Positions 43,863 to 53,772 of a stretch of DNA of 64,000 bases are shown here, in pieces. Origin of the DNA: JANPPS01 sp965246835 (GTDB taxonomy: Bacteria; Pseudomonadota; Alphaproteobacteria; Acetobacterales; Acetobacteraceae). The notes under the pieces are model-generated. The model made no database searches. It was not told where the DNA came from and saw only the letters and a program-made list of their open reading frames with translations. The translations under genes were made by a program, and so were the position numbers. The stretch covers positions 992,001-1,056,000 of the forward strand of contig CBDFFQ010000001.1 of NCBI GenBank assembly GCA_965246835.1, given 5' to 3'. Numbering within the stretch: the first letter of the stretch is position 1; every line of letters begins with the position of its first letter.

Positions 43863-44981
43863 ATGAAGTTCAAGGCCGACCGCGCCACGCTGCTGAAGGC
43901 GCTGGCCCATATCCAAAGCGTGGCGGAGAAGCGCAACACCATCCCGATCCTGGCCAACGTGCTGATCCAGGTGAAGGACGGGCAGCTGACCTTCACCGCC
44001 ACCGACATGGAGATCGCCATCGTCGAGGATGTCGTGGCCGGCATCTCGCGGGAGGGCGCGGCCACGGCACCGGCCGCGACGCTGTATGAGATCGTCCGCA
44101 AGCTGCCGGAGGCCGCAGAGATCGAGTTGGAGCTGGCCGGCAATCTGCTGAAACTGCGCGCCGGGCGCTACAGCACCAGCCTCGTGACGCTGCCGACCGA
44201 AGACTTCCCCAGCATGACCGCGGGCCAGCTGCCGCATCGCTTCCGCCTCACGGGCCTGGCGCTGCGTGGCCTGATCGACCGCACGCGGTTCGCGATCTCG
44301 ACGGAGGAGACGCGGTACTACCTGAACGGCATCTATCTGCACGCGACCCAGGGCGATACGGGCCCCGTGCTGCGTGCCGTCGCCACCGACGGCCACCGCC
44401 TGGCCCGGGTGGAAGAGCCGATCCCCGACGGCGCCGCCGGCATGCCCGGCGTCATCATCCCCCGCAAGACCGTGGCCGAACTCCGCAAGCTGCTGGACGA
44501 GGAGGGCGGCGAAGTCGAGGTGGCGCTCAGCGACACCCGCATCCAGTTCAAGGCCGGGGCGCTCACGCTGACCAGCAAGCTGATCGACGGCACGTTCCCG
44601 GAATACGAGCGGGTGATCCCGAAGGACAACGACAAGGTGCTCCGCGTCGGTAAGAAGGATTTTGCCGAAGCCGTGGGCCGCGTGGCCGCCATCAGCAGCG
44701 AGCGGTCCCGCCCCGTGAAGATGGCGCTGGACCAGGATCTGTTGACACTCAGCGCCGCGAGCCCCGAGCAGGGCACCGCCAGCGAGGAGCTGGATGAGGG
44801 CCGGGTCGAATACAGCTCCGGCCCGCTCGAGATCGGGTTCCAGGCGCGCTACCTGAACGACATCACGGACCAGATCGCGGACCGGGTTGAGTTCCACTTC
44901 TCGGACGGCAGCGCGCCCACCGTGGTGCGGGATGCCGGGGATAGCAGCGCGCTGTATGTCCTGATGCCGATGCGGGTCTAG
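43863..44981 (+). CDS. dnaN: DNA polymerase III beta subunit (sliding clamp)
   Basis: This 372-residue clamp begins MKFKADRATLLKALAHIQSV and includes the family blocks KRNTIPILANVLIQ, RTRFAISTEETRYYLNGIYL and the ending SSALYVLMPMRV. Two clamps form a ring around DNA that holds the replicase. The start at 43863 matches the family N-terminus. It is followed by a hybrid kinase gene instead of recF. Confidence 0.97.
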   Translation: MKFKADRATLLKALAHIQSVAEKRNTIPILANVLIQVKDGQLTFTATDMEIAIVEDVVAGISREGAATAPAATLYEIVRKLPEAAEIELELAGNLLKLRAGRYSTSLVTLPTEDFPSMTAGQLPHRFRLTGLALRGLIDRTRFAISTEETRYYLNGIYLHATQGDTGPVLRAVATDGHRLARVEEPIPDGAAGMPGVIIPRKTVAELRKLLDEEGGEVEVALSDTRIQFKAGALTLTSKLIDGTFPEYERVIPKDNDKVLRVGKKDFAEAVGRVAAISSERSRPVKMALDQDLLTLSAASPEQGTASEELDEGRVEYSSGPLEIGFQARYLNDITDQIADRVEFHFSDGSAPTVVRDAGDSSALYVLMPMRV

Positions 44982-45008
44982 CGCGGACGCGGCCGGGAGG
45001 GGCTACGC

Positions 45009-48000
45009 ATGACCCTGTCGCGCCGCCTGCTGGTGCTGATCGTGCTGGCGTTGTTGCCGCCGCTGGCGATCCAGGCCTGGACGGCGTTCGAGCAGCATCG
45101 CGACGGGCGGGAGACGCTGCGCGACGACGCCATGGCGCAGGCCCGCGCCGTCCAGGCCGACATGTCCCGCCTGGCCGGTAGCGTGCGGCAGTTGCTGGTC
45201 GCGATGTCGGAGGTGCCGGCGATCCGCGAGGGCGACCCCACGGGCTGCACCGCCTATCTCCGGGAGGTGGCGCGGCAGTTCCGGGGATTTGCCCTGCTCG
45301 CCGTGACGGACGCCGGAGGCCGGGTGCTGTGCAACAGCGTAGGCTCGCCACCCGGCACCTATTCGAATGCCAATCGCGGCTATTTCATCCGGGCACGCGA
45401 CAGTGGCGGGTTCGCGGCCGGCGACCTTGTGACTGGCATCACCAGCGGTCAACAGACGCTGCACTTCGCCCTGCCGCTGCGCAGCGGCAGCGGAGAGTTC
45501 GCTGGGGTGGTGCTGGCGGGGGTCGAGCAATCCTGGCTGTCGCACGAGATCGCCAACGAGGCGCTGTCGCCAGGGGCGCAGGCCTTCCTGATCGATCCGG
45601 CCGGCGTGATCGCGGCCGGGGTGGATGACGGCCGGCCAATGCTGGATGGCTGGGTGGGACGGGCGGCTGACCCGGCGCTCCGCCGCGCCCTTGGCACGGC
45701 CGTCCCCGCCAGCTTCGAGGCCGCCGGACCGGATGGCAGCGCCCGGCTCTATGGCGCCGTCCCGCCCGACCCGGCATTGGGCGGCATGCTGGTCGCGGTG
45801 GCGCTCGACCAGGGCCGGACGTTCTCGGGCCTCAATCGCACCGGTCTGCGCAATGCCCTTGGATTAGCGCTCGGGGCGTCACTCGCGCTCACGGGCGCCC
45901 TGATCGGACGCCGGCGACTGGTGCTCGCGCCGCTGGCCACGCTGAGTGCGACCGCGGAACGGGTGGGCCAGGGCGAGGCCGCGGCGCGGGAGGCGCTGGG
46001 CCGGCAGGCCGGAGGGCTGAAGGAGGTAGGCGTCGCGTTCGGCCGCATGTCCGAGGCGCTGGCCAGCAGCCAACAGGAGCGCAACCAAGCACAGGCGGCG
46101 GAGCGGGCGGGCGCGGCGCGGCTCGCCTGGCTGCTGGAGATGACGCCGGCCGGAATCGTGGAGCTGGATCGGGACGGCCGCTTCGTCTACGCCAACCCGG
46201 CCGCCGAACGCATCCTGGGCGCCGCCCCCGGCGAGCTCGCGAGGCTTCGCTACGATAGCCCGGAATGGCACTATGCGGGACGGGACGGGGCGCCGATCGC
46301 GGCGGGGCAGCTGCCGGCCCAGCGCGCGCTCGAGGGTGTCCCGGTGCTGGATGCCGAGCATCGCCTCACGCGCCTGGATGGGCGGCGGACGGTGCTGCTG
46401 GTGGACGCCGTTCCGGTCCTGGGCGAAGACGCCACGCCCATGGGTGCATTGGCCGCCTTCCAGGATGTGGGTGCCCGGCACGAGCAGGCGGCGGCCCTGC
46501 GGGAGAGCGAGGCGCAGCTGCGCAGCTTCGTGGAGAACGCGTCGGAGGTGCTGTGGATCCGCAACGCCCGGGCCCGGCGGCTCGTGTATCTCAGCCCATC
46601 GTATGAAAGCATCTGGGGCGAGACGCGGGACCGGGTTTTGCAAGACCTCGCCCATTGGGACACGACGATCCATCCGGATGACCGGGCTGCGGCGCTCCAT
46701 GCCATCCGGCAGGCGCTGGATGGGCTGGTGTCCACCCTGGAGTATCGCATCGTGCGCCCCGACGGCTCGATCCGGTGGATCCAGAACACGGCCTTCCCGA
46801 TCCGGGACGCCGATGGGGCGGTGGTGCGCGTGGGCGGGATCGCGCGGGACGTGACCGACAGCAAGGCCGCCGCGACCGCGCTGCACGAGACCGCCTGGCG
46901 CCTGCAGAACGCGCTCGCGGCGGCCTCCTTGGGCGATTACGACTGGGAAATCGAGACCGGCCTCGTCCGCACCTCGGAGCGCGCACGGGCCATCTTCGGC
47001 TTCGCGCCCGATGAAGGCACCGGCCTTGCCGAGTATTTCCAGCGCATCGTTCCGGATGACCTCGCGCGGGTGCAGGCGGATGTCGCCGCCGGGCTTCTGG
47101 CCGGCCGGATCGTCACGCGCTATCGCATCCGCCGCCCGGACGGCGTGCGGGCGCACGTGCTGAGCATGGGCGAGGTGGTGCGAGACGAGGCCGGGGAGCC
47201 CGTGCGCGTCATCGGCCTTTTCACCGACGAGACGGAGCGGCAGGTGGCGGAGCAGCGCCAGGCCGTGCTGGCCGGGCAATTGGCGGCCGAGCGCGCCCGC
47301 ATGGCCGTGCTGATCGAGAACCTGCCCGTGGGCGTTAACTTCATGGACGCCCGGGGCAAGACCCTGCTGTCGAACCCGGCCTTCCGCCGCTATCTGCCCG
47401 ACGGCGTGATGCCGTCCCAGAGCCCGGAACGCGAGGCGCAGTGGATCGGGCACGATGCCCAGGGCAACCGGTTAAGGCGGGACCAGTTCGCCGGCGCCTG
47501 CGCGCTTCGCGGTGAGACGGTGCTCGACCAGGAGTTCCTGTATCGTCCGCCAGGCGGACCCGAGAGCTGGGCCCGGGTGTTCGCCCTGCCGTTGCGCGAC
47601 CCCGCGGGCGCCGTGAGCGGCGCGCTGGTGGTGATCGTCGACATCGACGCCGCCAAGCGCGCACAGACCGAGCTGGCCCGGCTCAACGCCACCCTGGAGC
47701 ACCAGGTCGAGACCCGCACCGCCGAACTGATGGCGGCCGAGGCGGCGTTGCGGCAGGCGCAGAAGATGGAGGCCGTCGGGCAGCTCACGGGCGGGATCGC
47801 GCATGATTTCAACAACATGCTGCAGGCGATCGGCGGCGCGCTGGAGATGGTGCGGCGCCGTGTGGAGCAGGGGCGCCCCGAGGAGGCGGCCCGCTATGCC
47901 GAGGGCGCGCGCGGCACCGTGGACCGTGCGGCGGCGCTGACGCATCGCCTGCTGGCCTTCGCGCGCCGGCAGACGCTGCAGCCCAAACCGGTGCGGCTCG

Positions 48001-48893
48001 CCACCTTGATCGAAGGGATGGGCGAGCTGATCGAGCGCACCGTCGGCCCCGCGGTGACGGTGCAGATCCACCTGCATGACAGCACCGTGCTGTGCGACCC
48101 GAACCAGCTCGAGAACGTGCTGCTGAACCTCGCGATCAATGCGCGGGACGCCATGCAGACCGGCGGGCGGCTCACGATCCGCACACGGGATGTGACGGTG
48201 GAGAGCGGGGCGGCGGCGGATGTGTCCCCTGGCGCCTATGTGGAGCTGTCGGTATCGGATACCGGGATCGGCATGGATGCGGACACGCAGGCGCGGGCCT
48301 TCGAGCCGTTCTTCACCACCAAGCCGATCGGTCAGGGCACCGGGCTCGGCTTGTCGCAAACCTACGGCTTTGCCCGGCAATCCGATGGCGCCGTGCATCT
48401 CGACAGCGCGCCGGGCCAGGGCACCACGGTGCGGCTGCTGCTGCCGCGGCGCGAGGCCGAGATCCCGGCCGTCACGGTGGCGCCCGTGCGGGAGGAAGGG
48501 GCCGGGCTGAACCGGACCGTGATGCTGGTGGAAGACGAGCCGGAGGTGCGCGCGATCGCCGCCGAGCGGCTCCGGGAACTGGGGTATGTGGTGGTGGAGG
48601 CGGAGGACGGCCCCTCGGCCCTTCGCGCCATGCGGCTGGTGGCGCATGTGGACATTCTGGTCACCGACGTGGGCCTGCCCGGCGGGCTGAATGGGCGGCA
48701 GGTGGCGGACGCCGCGCGGGAGCAGCGCCCGGGCCTGCCGGTGGTGTTCATCACCGGCTTTGCCGGCGCCGTGCTGGAGGACCAGTTGGCGCCGGGCATG
48801 GCGATCGTGACCAAGCCGTTCACGCTCGAGACCCTGGCGGCGCAGATCACCGCCATGCTGGCGGTGCGGGCGGGCGCCCCGGCCCAGGCCTGA
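45009..48893 (+). CDS. Multi-PAS hybrid histidine kinase with C-terminal receiver
   Basis: This 1294-residue membrane sensor kinase has a first helix at about residues 7-25, a periplasmic Cache-like sensor to about 275, a second helix near 283-300 and a HAMP-like linker. Four PAS regions follow (about 370-490, 500-625, 630-760 and 765-890). The HisKA box holds the phosphoacceptor His932 in GGIAHDFNNML, followed by an HATPase with DTGIGMD and GTGLGLSQTYGF. The receiver has the phospho-acceptor Asp1220 in VTDVGLPGGLNG. It lies between dnaN and recF, which are normally adjacent in this lineage. The signal is unknown. Confidence 0.9.
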   Translation: MTLSRRLLVLIVLALLPPLAIQAWTAFEQHRDGRETLRDDAMAQARAVQADMSRLAGSVRQLLVAMSEVPAIREGDPTGCTAYLREVARQFRGFALLAVTDAGGRVLCNSVGSPPGTYSNANRGYFIRARDSGGFAAGDLVTGITSGQQTLHFALPLRSGSGEFAGVVLAGVEQSWLSHEIANEALSPGAQAFLIDPAGVIAAGVDDGRPMLDGWVGRAADPALRRALGTAVPASFEAAGPDGSARLYGAVPPDPALGGMLVAVALDQGRTFSGLNRTGLRNALGLALGASLALTGALIGRRRLVLAPLATLSATAERVGQGEAAAREALGRQAGGLKEVGVAFGRMSEALASSQQERNQAQAAERAGAARLAWLLEMTPAGIVELDRDGRFVYANPAAERILGAAPGELARLRYDSPEWHYAGRDGAPIAAGQLPAQRALEGVPVLDAEHRLTRLDGRRTVLLVDAVPVLGEDATPMGALAAFQDVGARHEQAAALRESEAQLRSFVENASEVLWIRNARARRLVYLSPSYESIWGETRDRVLQDLAHWDTTIHPDDRAAALHAIRQALDGLVSTLEYRIVRPDGSIRWIQNTAFPIRDADGAVVRVGGIARDVTDSKAAATALHETAWRLQNALAAASLGDYDWEIETGLVRTSERARAIFGFAPDEGTGLAEYFQRIVPDDLARVQADVAAGLLAGRIVTRYRIRRPDGVRAHVLSMGEVVRDEAGEPVRVIGLFTDETERQVAEQRQAVLAGQLAAERARMAVLIENLPVGVNFMDARGKTLLSNPAFRRYLPDGVMPSQSPEREAQWIGHDAQGNRLRRDQFAGACALRGETVLDQEFLYRPPGGPESWARVFALPLRDPAGAVSGALVVIVDIDAAKRAQTELARLNATLEHQVETRTAELMAAEAALRQAQKMEAVGQLTGGIAHDFNNMLQAIGGALEMVRRRVEQGRPEEAARYAEGARGTVDRAAALTHRLLAFARRQTLQPKPVRLATLIEGMGELIERTVGPAVTVQIHLHDSTVLCDPNQLENVLLNLAINARDAMQTGGRLTIRTRDVTVESGAAADVSPGAYVELSVSDTGIGMDADTQARAFEPFFTTKPIGQGTGLGLSQTYGFARQSDGAVHLDSAPGQGTTVRLLLPRREAEIPAVTVAPVREEGAGLNRTVMLVEDEPEVRAIAAERLRELGYVVVEAEDGPSALRAMRLVAHVDILVTDVGLPGGLNGRQVADAAREQRPGLPVVFITGFAGAVLEDQLAPGMAIVTKPFTLETLAAQITAMLAVRAGAPAQA

Positions 48894-48906
48894 TCCCCTG
48901 CGCCTC

Positions 48907-48966
48907 ACCCCTCTGGGCCCGACCCCTCTGGGCCCGACCCCTCTGGGCCCGCCCCCTCTGGGCCTC
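48907..48966. repeat. 15-base repeat, four tandem copies, at the 5' end of recF
   Basis: ACCCCTCTGGGCCCG occurs perfectly at 48907-48921, 48922-48936 and 48937-48951, with a diverged fourth copy to 48966. In the recF frame it reads T-P-L-G-P three times and then P-P-L-G-L before the conserved LTRLTLTEFRSY. The flanks CTGCGCCTCACC (48898) and CTGGGCCTCACC (48958) are near-duplicates, consistent with slippage expansion. Confidence 0.9.
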
Positions 48967-49035
48967 ACCCGGCTCACGCTCACGGAGTTCCGCAGCTACG
49001 CCGCGCTGACGTGGCGGCCGCAGGCGCCGATCGCG

Positions 49036-50088
49036 GTGCTGACGGGGCCGAACGGGTCGGGCAAGACCAATCTGCTGGAGGCGGTGTCGTTGCTGGTGCC
49101 GGGCCGCGGCCTGCGGGGGGCGCGCCTGCCGGAGCTGGCGCGGCAAGGAGGGCCCGGCAGCTGGGGTGTGGCGGCGCAGGTGACACGGGCGGAGGGGATC
49201 ACCGACCTCGCGACCGGGGCGCCGCCCGATGGATTACGGGACCGCCGCGTGTTCCGGCTGGACGGGGCGGCGCCCCGCAACCAGGCCGAGATCGCCGCCG
49301 TGTTCGCCGCCATCTGGCTCACCCCGCAGATGGACCGGTTGTTCCAGGAAAGCGCCTCCGGCCGCCGCCGGTTTCTCGACCGGTTGGTCTGGGCATTGGA
49401 GCCCGGGCATGCGCGGTCCGTCGCGGCGTATGAGACCGCGATGGCCAGCCGCAACCGGCTGCTGTCGGACGGCCGCGCCGACCCGGCCTGGCTCGCCGGC
49501 ACGGAGGACGGCATGGCCCGCCACGCCGTGGCCGCGACCGCGGGCCGGGCCGAGCTGGTGCGGCGGTTGAATGCCGCCCCTGGCACCGCCTTCCCGGCCG
49601 CCCGGCTCGCGCTGCTGGACCCCATCGCCGACCGGCTGGCGGAGATGCCGGCGCTGGCGGTGGAGGAATGGCTGCGGGCGACACTCGCAGACAACCGGGC
49701 GCGGGATGCGGCGTCCGGCTCGGCGGCGGTGGGCGCGCACCGGGCGGATATGGCGCTGGCGGACGCCGCAACCGGGCTGCCGGCCACGCTCGCCAGCACC
49801 GGGCAGCAGAAGGCGCTGCTGATCGGCGTGATCCTGGGCCATGCCGGGCTGATCGCCGCCACACGGGGCGCGGCGCCGCTGCTGCTGCTGGACGAGCCCG
49901 CCGTGCACCTCGATCCCGAGCGGCGGCAGGCCCTGTGGGACGCACTGGCGGACGGCCCGGCGCAGGTGCTGGTGACCGGCACGGACCGGGAAGCGTTCGC
50001 CCCCTTGCGCGGCCGTGCCGAGGGCTGGCGCACCGGGGGCGGCACGCTGCTGCCGGATGGATGGTTCGGTGGGGCCAGCGCGGGCTAA
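49036..50088 (+). CDS. recF: DNA replication and repair protein RecF, start codon unclear
   Basis: RecF is an SMC-like ATPase that loads RecA at gaps. Walker A is GPNGSGKTN and the late motifs are ASTGQQKALLIG and LLLDEPAVHLD. The coordinates begin at the first usual start codon, a GTG, but the conserved N-terminal strand continues upstream in frame from 48964 as LTRLTLTEFRSYAALTW. Back to the in-frame stop at 48808-48810 there is no ATG, GTG or TTG. Candidate CTG starts are at 48958, at earlier repeat copies and at 48898, five bases after the kinase stop. A 15-base tandem repeat fills this zone. The gene may use CTG or make a shortened protein. Confidence 0.88.
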   Translation: MLTGPNGSGKTNLLEAVSLLVPGRGLRGARLPELARQGGPGSWGVAAQVTRAEGITDLATGAPPDGLRDRRVFRLDGAAPRNQAEIAAVFAAIWLTPQMDRLFQESASGRRRFLDRLVWALEPGHARSVAAYETAMASRNRLLSDGRADPAWLAGTEDGMARHAVAATAGRAELVRRLNAAPGTAFPAARLALLDPIADRLAEMPALAVEEWLRATLADNRARDAASGSAAVGAHRADMALADAATGLPATLASTGQQKALLIGVILGHAGLIAATRGAAPLLLLDEPAVHLDPERRQALWDALADGPAQVLVTGTDREAFAPLRGRAEGWRTGGGTLLPDGWFGGASAG

Positions 50089-50161
50089 GCCTCTGTCCTT
50101 TCAGGGCAGAAGCGCCTATAATCGGGCGATCAAGAACCCCCGTTTGGAGTCCCTTAGCGGC

Positions 50162-52618
50162 ATGTCCGATGCCATTCCGAATCCCGAGCCCGTTGCCCCG
50201 CCCGAGAATGCCGAGCCCCAGGCCTACGACGCCGCCTCGATCTCCGTTCTGAAGGGGCTCGAGGCCGTTCGCAAGCGCCCCGGCATGTATATCGGCGACA
50301 CGGATGACGGCTCCGGCCTGCATCACATGGCGTTCGAGATCATCGACAATGCGGTGGACGAGGCGCAGGCCGGGTTTGCCACGCGCTGCGAGCTGACGCT
50401 GAATGGCGATGGCAGCGTGACGGTGCGGGACGATGGCCGCGGGATCCCCACGGACATGCACATCGAGGAAGGCGTGAGCGCCGCCGAAGTCGTGCTGACC
50501 CGGCTGCACGCCGGCGGCAAGTTCAACCAGAACAGCTACAAGGTCTCGGGCGGCCTGCACGGCGTCGGTGCCGCGGTGGTGAACGCGCTGTCGGAATGGA
50601 TGGAAGTCCGCATCTGGCGGGACGGGCTGGAGCATTTCATCCGGTTCGAGCATGGCGACACGACGGAGCCGCTGCGGGTGGTGGGCAAGTCCGACCAGCA
50701 CTCCGGCACCGAAGTCGTGTTCAAGCCGAGCTCCGGGACATTCACCAAGACCGAGTTCGATTTTGCCATACTCGAGCGGCGCTTGCGTGAATTGGCGTTC
50801 CTCAACTCCGGCCTGGCGATCGTGCTGCGCGACGAGCGGCATGCCCCGGCGCAAGAGGCACACTTCAAATACGATGGCGGCCTGGTCGCCTTCGTGAAAT
50901 GGCTCGATCGCAGCAAGACGCCCGTGGTGGCGGAACCGATCTCCGTGACCACCGAGGAGAGCCAGGTCGGCATCCGGGTCGAGTTCGCGATGGGCTGGAA
51001 CGACAGTTTCCACGAGACGATGCTGTGCTTCACCAACAACATCCCGCAGCGCGACGGCGGCACCCACCTGGCCGGCTTCCGCCAGGCCCTGACCCGCATC
51101 GTGACCAAATACGCGGAAGGCATGGGGAAAAAAGACAAACTCGACCTGGTGGGCGAAGACATGCGGGAGGGCATGACCGCCGTGCTGTCGGTGAAAGTGC
51201 CGGACCCGAAATTCAGCAGCCAAACCAAGGACAAGCTGGTCAGCTCCGAGGTGCAGCCCGTGGTGCAGGCGGCCGTGGCGGACACGGTGTCCCACTGGTT
51301 CGAGACGCATCCGAAGGAGGCCAAGGCGATCATCCAGAAGGTGATGGACGCCGCCTCCGCCCGCGAAGCCGCCCGCAAGGCCCGTGAGCTGACCCGGCGC
51401 AAAGGCGTGCTGGACGTCAGCTCCCTCCCCGGCAAGCTCGCGGACTGCCAGGAGCGTGACCCCGCCAAGTCGGAAATCTTCATCGTCGAGGGTGACAGCG
51501 CCGGCGGTTCCGCCAAGCAAGGGCGCGATCGCAAGTTCCAGGCGATTTTGCCGCTGAAGGGCAAGATCCTGAACGTGGAGCGCGCCCGCTTCGACCGCAT
51601 GCTCGGCAGCCAGGAGATCGGCACGCTGATCACCGCGTTGGGCACCGGCATAGGCCGCGGCAAGCCGGAGGAAGGCGGGTTCGACGTGACGAAGCTGCGC
51701 TACCACCGCATCAACATCATGACGGACGCCGACGTGGACGGCAGCCATATCCGCACGTTGCTGCTGACCTTCTTCTTCCGCCAGATGCCGGAGCTGATCG
51801 AGCGCGGGCACCTGTATATCGCGCAGCCGCCGCTGTATCGCGCCAAGCGCGGCAATGACGAGCGGTATCTCAAGAACGACCAGGCCTTGGAGGATTTCCT
51901 GCTGGACAAGGCGCTGGCCGAGGCCCGCCTGACCTATGCCAACGGCCGGCACTACCAGGGTGACGAGATGGCCGGCGAACTCGCCTGGCTCCGCGAAGCC
52001 GCGGCCAACGTGCGCCGGCTCGCGACCGCGATCCCGACCTGGCTGCTGGAACAGGTCGCCATCGCCGGCGCCCTGACCCCGGACGTGACCCGCGCCAACA
52101 GCGTGAGCCAGAACCTGGCGGCCCGGCTGAACGCGGTCTCGGCCGTATCCGAACGCACGTGGAAGGTGCTGCCGGACGAGCGCGGCCTGCATCTCGCCCG
52201 CACGGTGCGCGGCGTGGCCGAACGCTACAGCCTGGATGCCGCCTCCTTGCGCAGCACGGAGGCTCGCTGGCTGGACGACCGCGCCGCGGCCCTGGCCGAC
52301 CGCTTCGCCGAACCCGCCCGCCTGGTGCTGGACAAATCCGACCAAACCGTCGCCGGCCCCGCCACCGCCTTCGACCGCATCCTGGCCCAGGGCCGCAAGG
52401 GGCTGAGCATCAACCGCTTCAAGGGCCTGGGCGAGATGAACCCGGACCAGCTGTGGAAAACGACCCTGGACCCGCAGTTCCGGACGTTGCTGCAGGTCAA
52501 GATTGGCGATGTGGAGGAGGCGGCGCAGGTTTTCTCGACGCTGATGGGGGATGTGGTGGAGCCTCGGCGGGAGTTTATTGTGGGGAATGCGCTTCGGGTG
52601 GCGAATTTGGATGTTTAA
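50162..52618 (+). CDS. gyrB: DNA gyrase subunit B
   Basis: This 818-residue ATPase subunit of gyrase has the GHKL domain at the start (ISVLKGLEAVRKRPGMYIGD, EIIDNAVDEA, GLHGVG). The transducer follows, then the TOPRIM domain with EGDSAGGSAKQGRDR and DADVDGSHIRTL. The C-terminal ending has INRFKGLGEMNPDQLW. The ATG at 50162 gives a short disordered lead of about 24 residues. It lies 73 bases after recF. The sequence becomes markedly AT-richer right after its stop. Confidence 0.97.
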   Translation: MSDAIPNPEPVAPPENAEPQAYDAASISVLKGLEAVRKRPGMYIGDTDDGSGLHHMAFEIIDNAVDEAQAGFATRCELTLNGDGSVTVRDDGRGIPTDMHIEEGVSAAEVVLTRLHAGGKFNQNSYKVSGGLHGVGAAVVNALSEWMEVRIWRDGLEHFIRFEHGDTTEPLRVVGKSDQHSGTEVVFKPSSGTFTKTEFDFAILERRLRELAFLNSGLAIVLRDERHAPAQEAHFKYDGGLVAFVKWLDRSKTPVVAEPISVTTEESQVGIRVEFAMGWNDSFHETMLCFTNNIPQRDGGTHLAGFRQALTRIVTKYAEGMGKKDKLDLVGEDMREGMTAVLSVKVPDPKFSSQTKDKLVSSEVQPVVQAAVADTVSHWFETHPKEAKAIIQKVMDAASAREAARKARELTRRKGVLDVSSLPGKLADCQERDPAKSEIFIVEGDSAGGSAKQGRDRKFQAILPLKGKILNVERARFDRMLGSQEIGTLITALGTGIGRGKPEEGGFDVTKLRYHRINIMTDADVDGSHIRTLLLTFFFRQMPELIERGHLYIAQPPLYRAKRGNDERYLKNDQALEDFLLDKALAEARLTYANGRHYQGDEMAGELAWLREAAANVRRLATAIPTWLLEQVAIAGALTPDVTRANSVSQNLAARLNAVSAVSERTWKVLPDERGLHLARTVRGVAERYSLDAASLRSTEARWLDDRAAALADRFAEPARLVLDKSDQTVAGPATAFDRILAQGRKGLSINRFKGLGEMNPDQLWKTTLDPQFRTLLQVKIGDVEEAAQVFSTLMGDVVEPRREFIVGNALRVANLDV

Positions 52619-52782
52619 GCTGGTATATTACGCCTGAGTATCCCAACTGGGAATACGGCTCAATAACGACGGGCTACTCCTAATTTTCGTTTTCAGGTAT
52701 TTTTACGTGTACTTCCTAAACCGGCATCTCCATCTTCAGGTGGTTGAAAATGGACGGTTTGCGGGGCGTGTGATCTCAAAGA

Positions 52783-53772
52783 TCAACAGGCGCTATCCGT
52801 TGGCAATTCAGAAACTTTTATCAAAATGTCTTTTCCAACCTCAAAGCTATTTTTCTTAGCGGTTTCCAAGAGCATCTCTATGTCGCCATCGACTGGGCCA
52901 GATACCAAGGGCCGTCCCGCTACACACGGAATTTTTAGAGATAGATGCTTAGCGTATATTAAACGCTCCAAGGAGGCATTTAGGTCGTTTCTTTGGAATT
53001 CGGAATGCGCCCACGCTTGTTCTACTCCTACCGCCAAACTAATAAGGCTGTAACTAGATGATTGGGCAAGCAATTCGGACGCCATTTGGAACTCTCTTCG
53101 TGCAACTTCATAAAATTCTCCGCCCCGCAGAGTACTAACGATCCCGGCGGATTTCCATGCCATCGACTGAGTAATTAAAGACGTTACCCCAGTTGCTTGA
53201 ATGAAGTATTTATGAGCTTTCTCGAAGTCATAAATCTGTTGAAACTCGGTCGCCAAGACCATGAGTTGGTTGACTGGCGTTTTTTTTCCCAACTCAGATG
53301 TCAGTCGGTCAGCTTCGGCTAAAAGTGCGAGGCGTCTGTTATTCGCGAAGCGCTTCCACTCATTTACCCCCTGCTCTTCTTGTCTAGCTACTGCATTCCG
53401 AGGGGAGACAGGGCCGCTTCTCAACGTTTCGGATGCGGGAAGTGCATTAATAAATCGAATCGACGACAGAATGACATTTACCTGGTCGCTATCCAGCTTA
53501 GTCAGTTCTAAAGTCAATAAAGAAAGAGCTTGGAGGTTTTTGTCTTCAGAGTCCACCCTGTCCTTAAAGAACCCATATAGCACGCCAATTACCGTCAGAA
53601 AGACGGCTATAAGACTTATCAGATTGCTAGGTTCTTTCAGCCATGGCTTGCTCTTCTCACTTTTCTGCGATGTTTCTTCTATGTAAACCCGAAGTGCGTC
53701 GTTCAAGAGATCACCGTCCACTCCGATTGAATTTGCAGCGATAGGCTCTCCGTCTTGTATAACCTCGCTCAT
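52783..53772 (-). CDS. Membrane-anchored helical-repeat protein of unknown function
   Basis: This 329-residue protein has a short N-terminal part, one membrane helix (about 50-68, LISLIAVFLTVIGVLYGFF) and a long helical region of TPR-like hairpins. Examples are FEKAHKYFIQATGVTSLITQ and YEVARREFQMASELLAQSS. Basic residues before the helix suggest an inside N-terminus and an outside helical domain. The ATG at 53772 overlaps the stop of the secreted protease by four bases, so both are made together. Base composition is clearly lower in GC than in the flanking genes, a sign of transfer. I do not recognise the family. Confidence 0.75.
   Translation of the reverse strand: MSEVIQDGEPIAANSIGVDGDLLNDALRVYIEETSQKSEKSKPWLKEPSNLISLIAVFLTVIGVLYGFFKDRVDSEDKNLQALSLLTLELTKLDSDQVNVILSSIRFINALPASETLRSGPVSPRNAVARQEEQGVNEWKRFANNRRLALLAEADRLTSELGKKTPVNQLMVLATEFQQIYDFEKAHKYFIQATGVTSLITQSMAWKSAGIVSTLRGGEFYEVARREFQMASELLAQSSSYSLISLAVGVEQAWAHSEFQRNDLNASLERLIYAKHLSLKIPCVAGRPLVSGPVDGDIEMLLETAKKNSFEVGKDILIKVSELPTDSAC

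Noticed and set aside
49319..52345. 1008-codon minus-strand open frame across recF and gyrB
   Set aside because: Shadow of two housekeeping genes; composition is typical of the antisense strand of high-GC coding DNA.
52638..52656. Hairpin GTATCCC-AACT-GGGAATAC after gyrB as a terminator
   Set aside because: The stem has a bulge and no T-run follows, so termination cannot be claimed.
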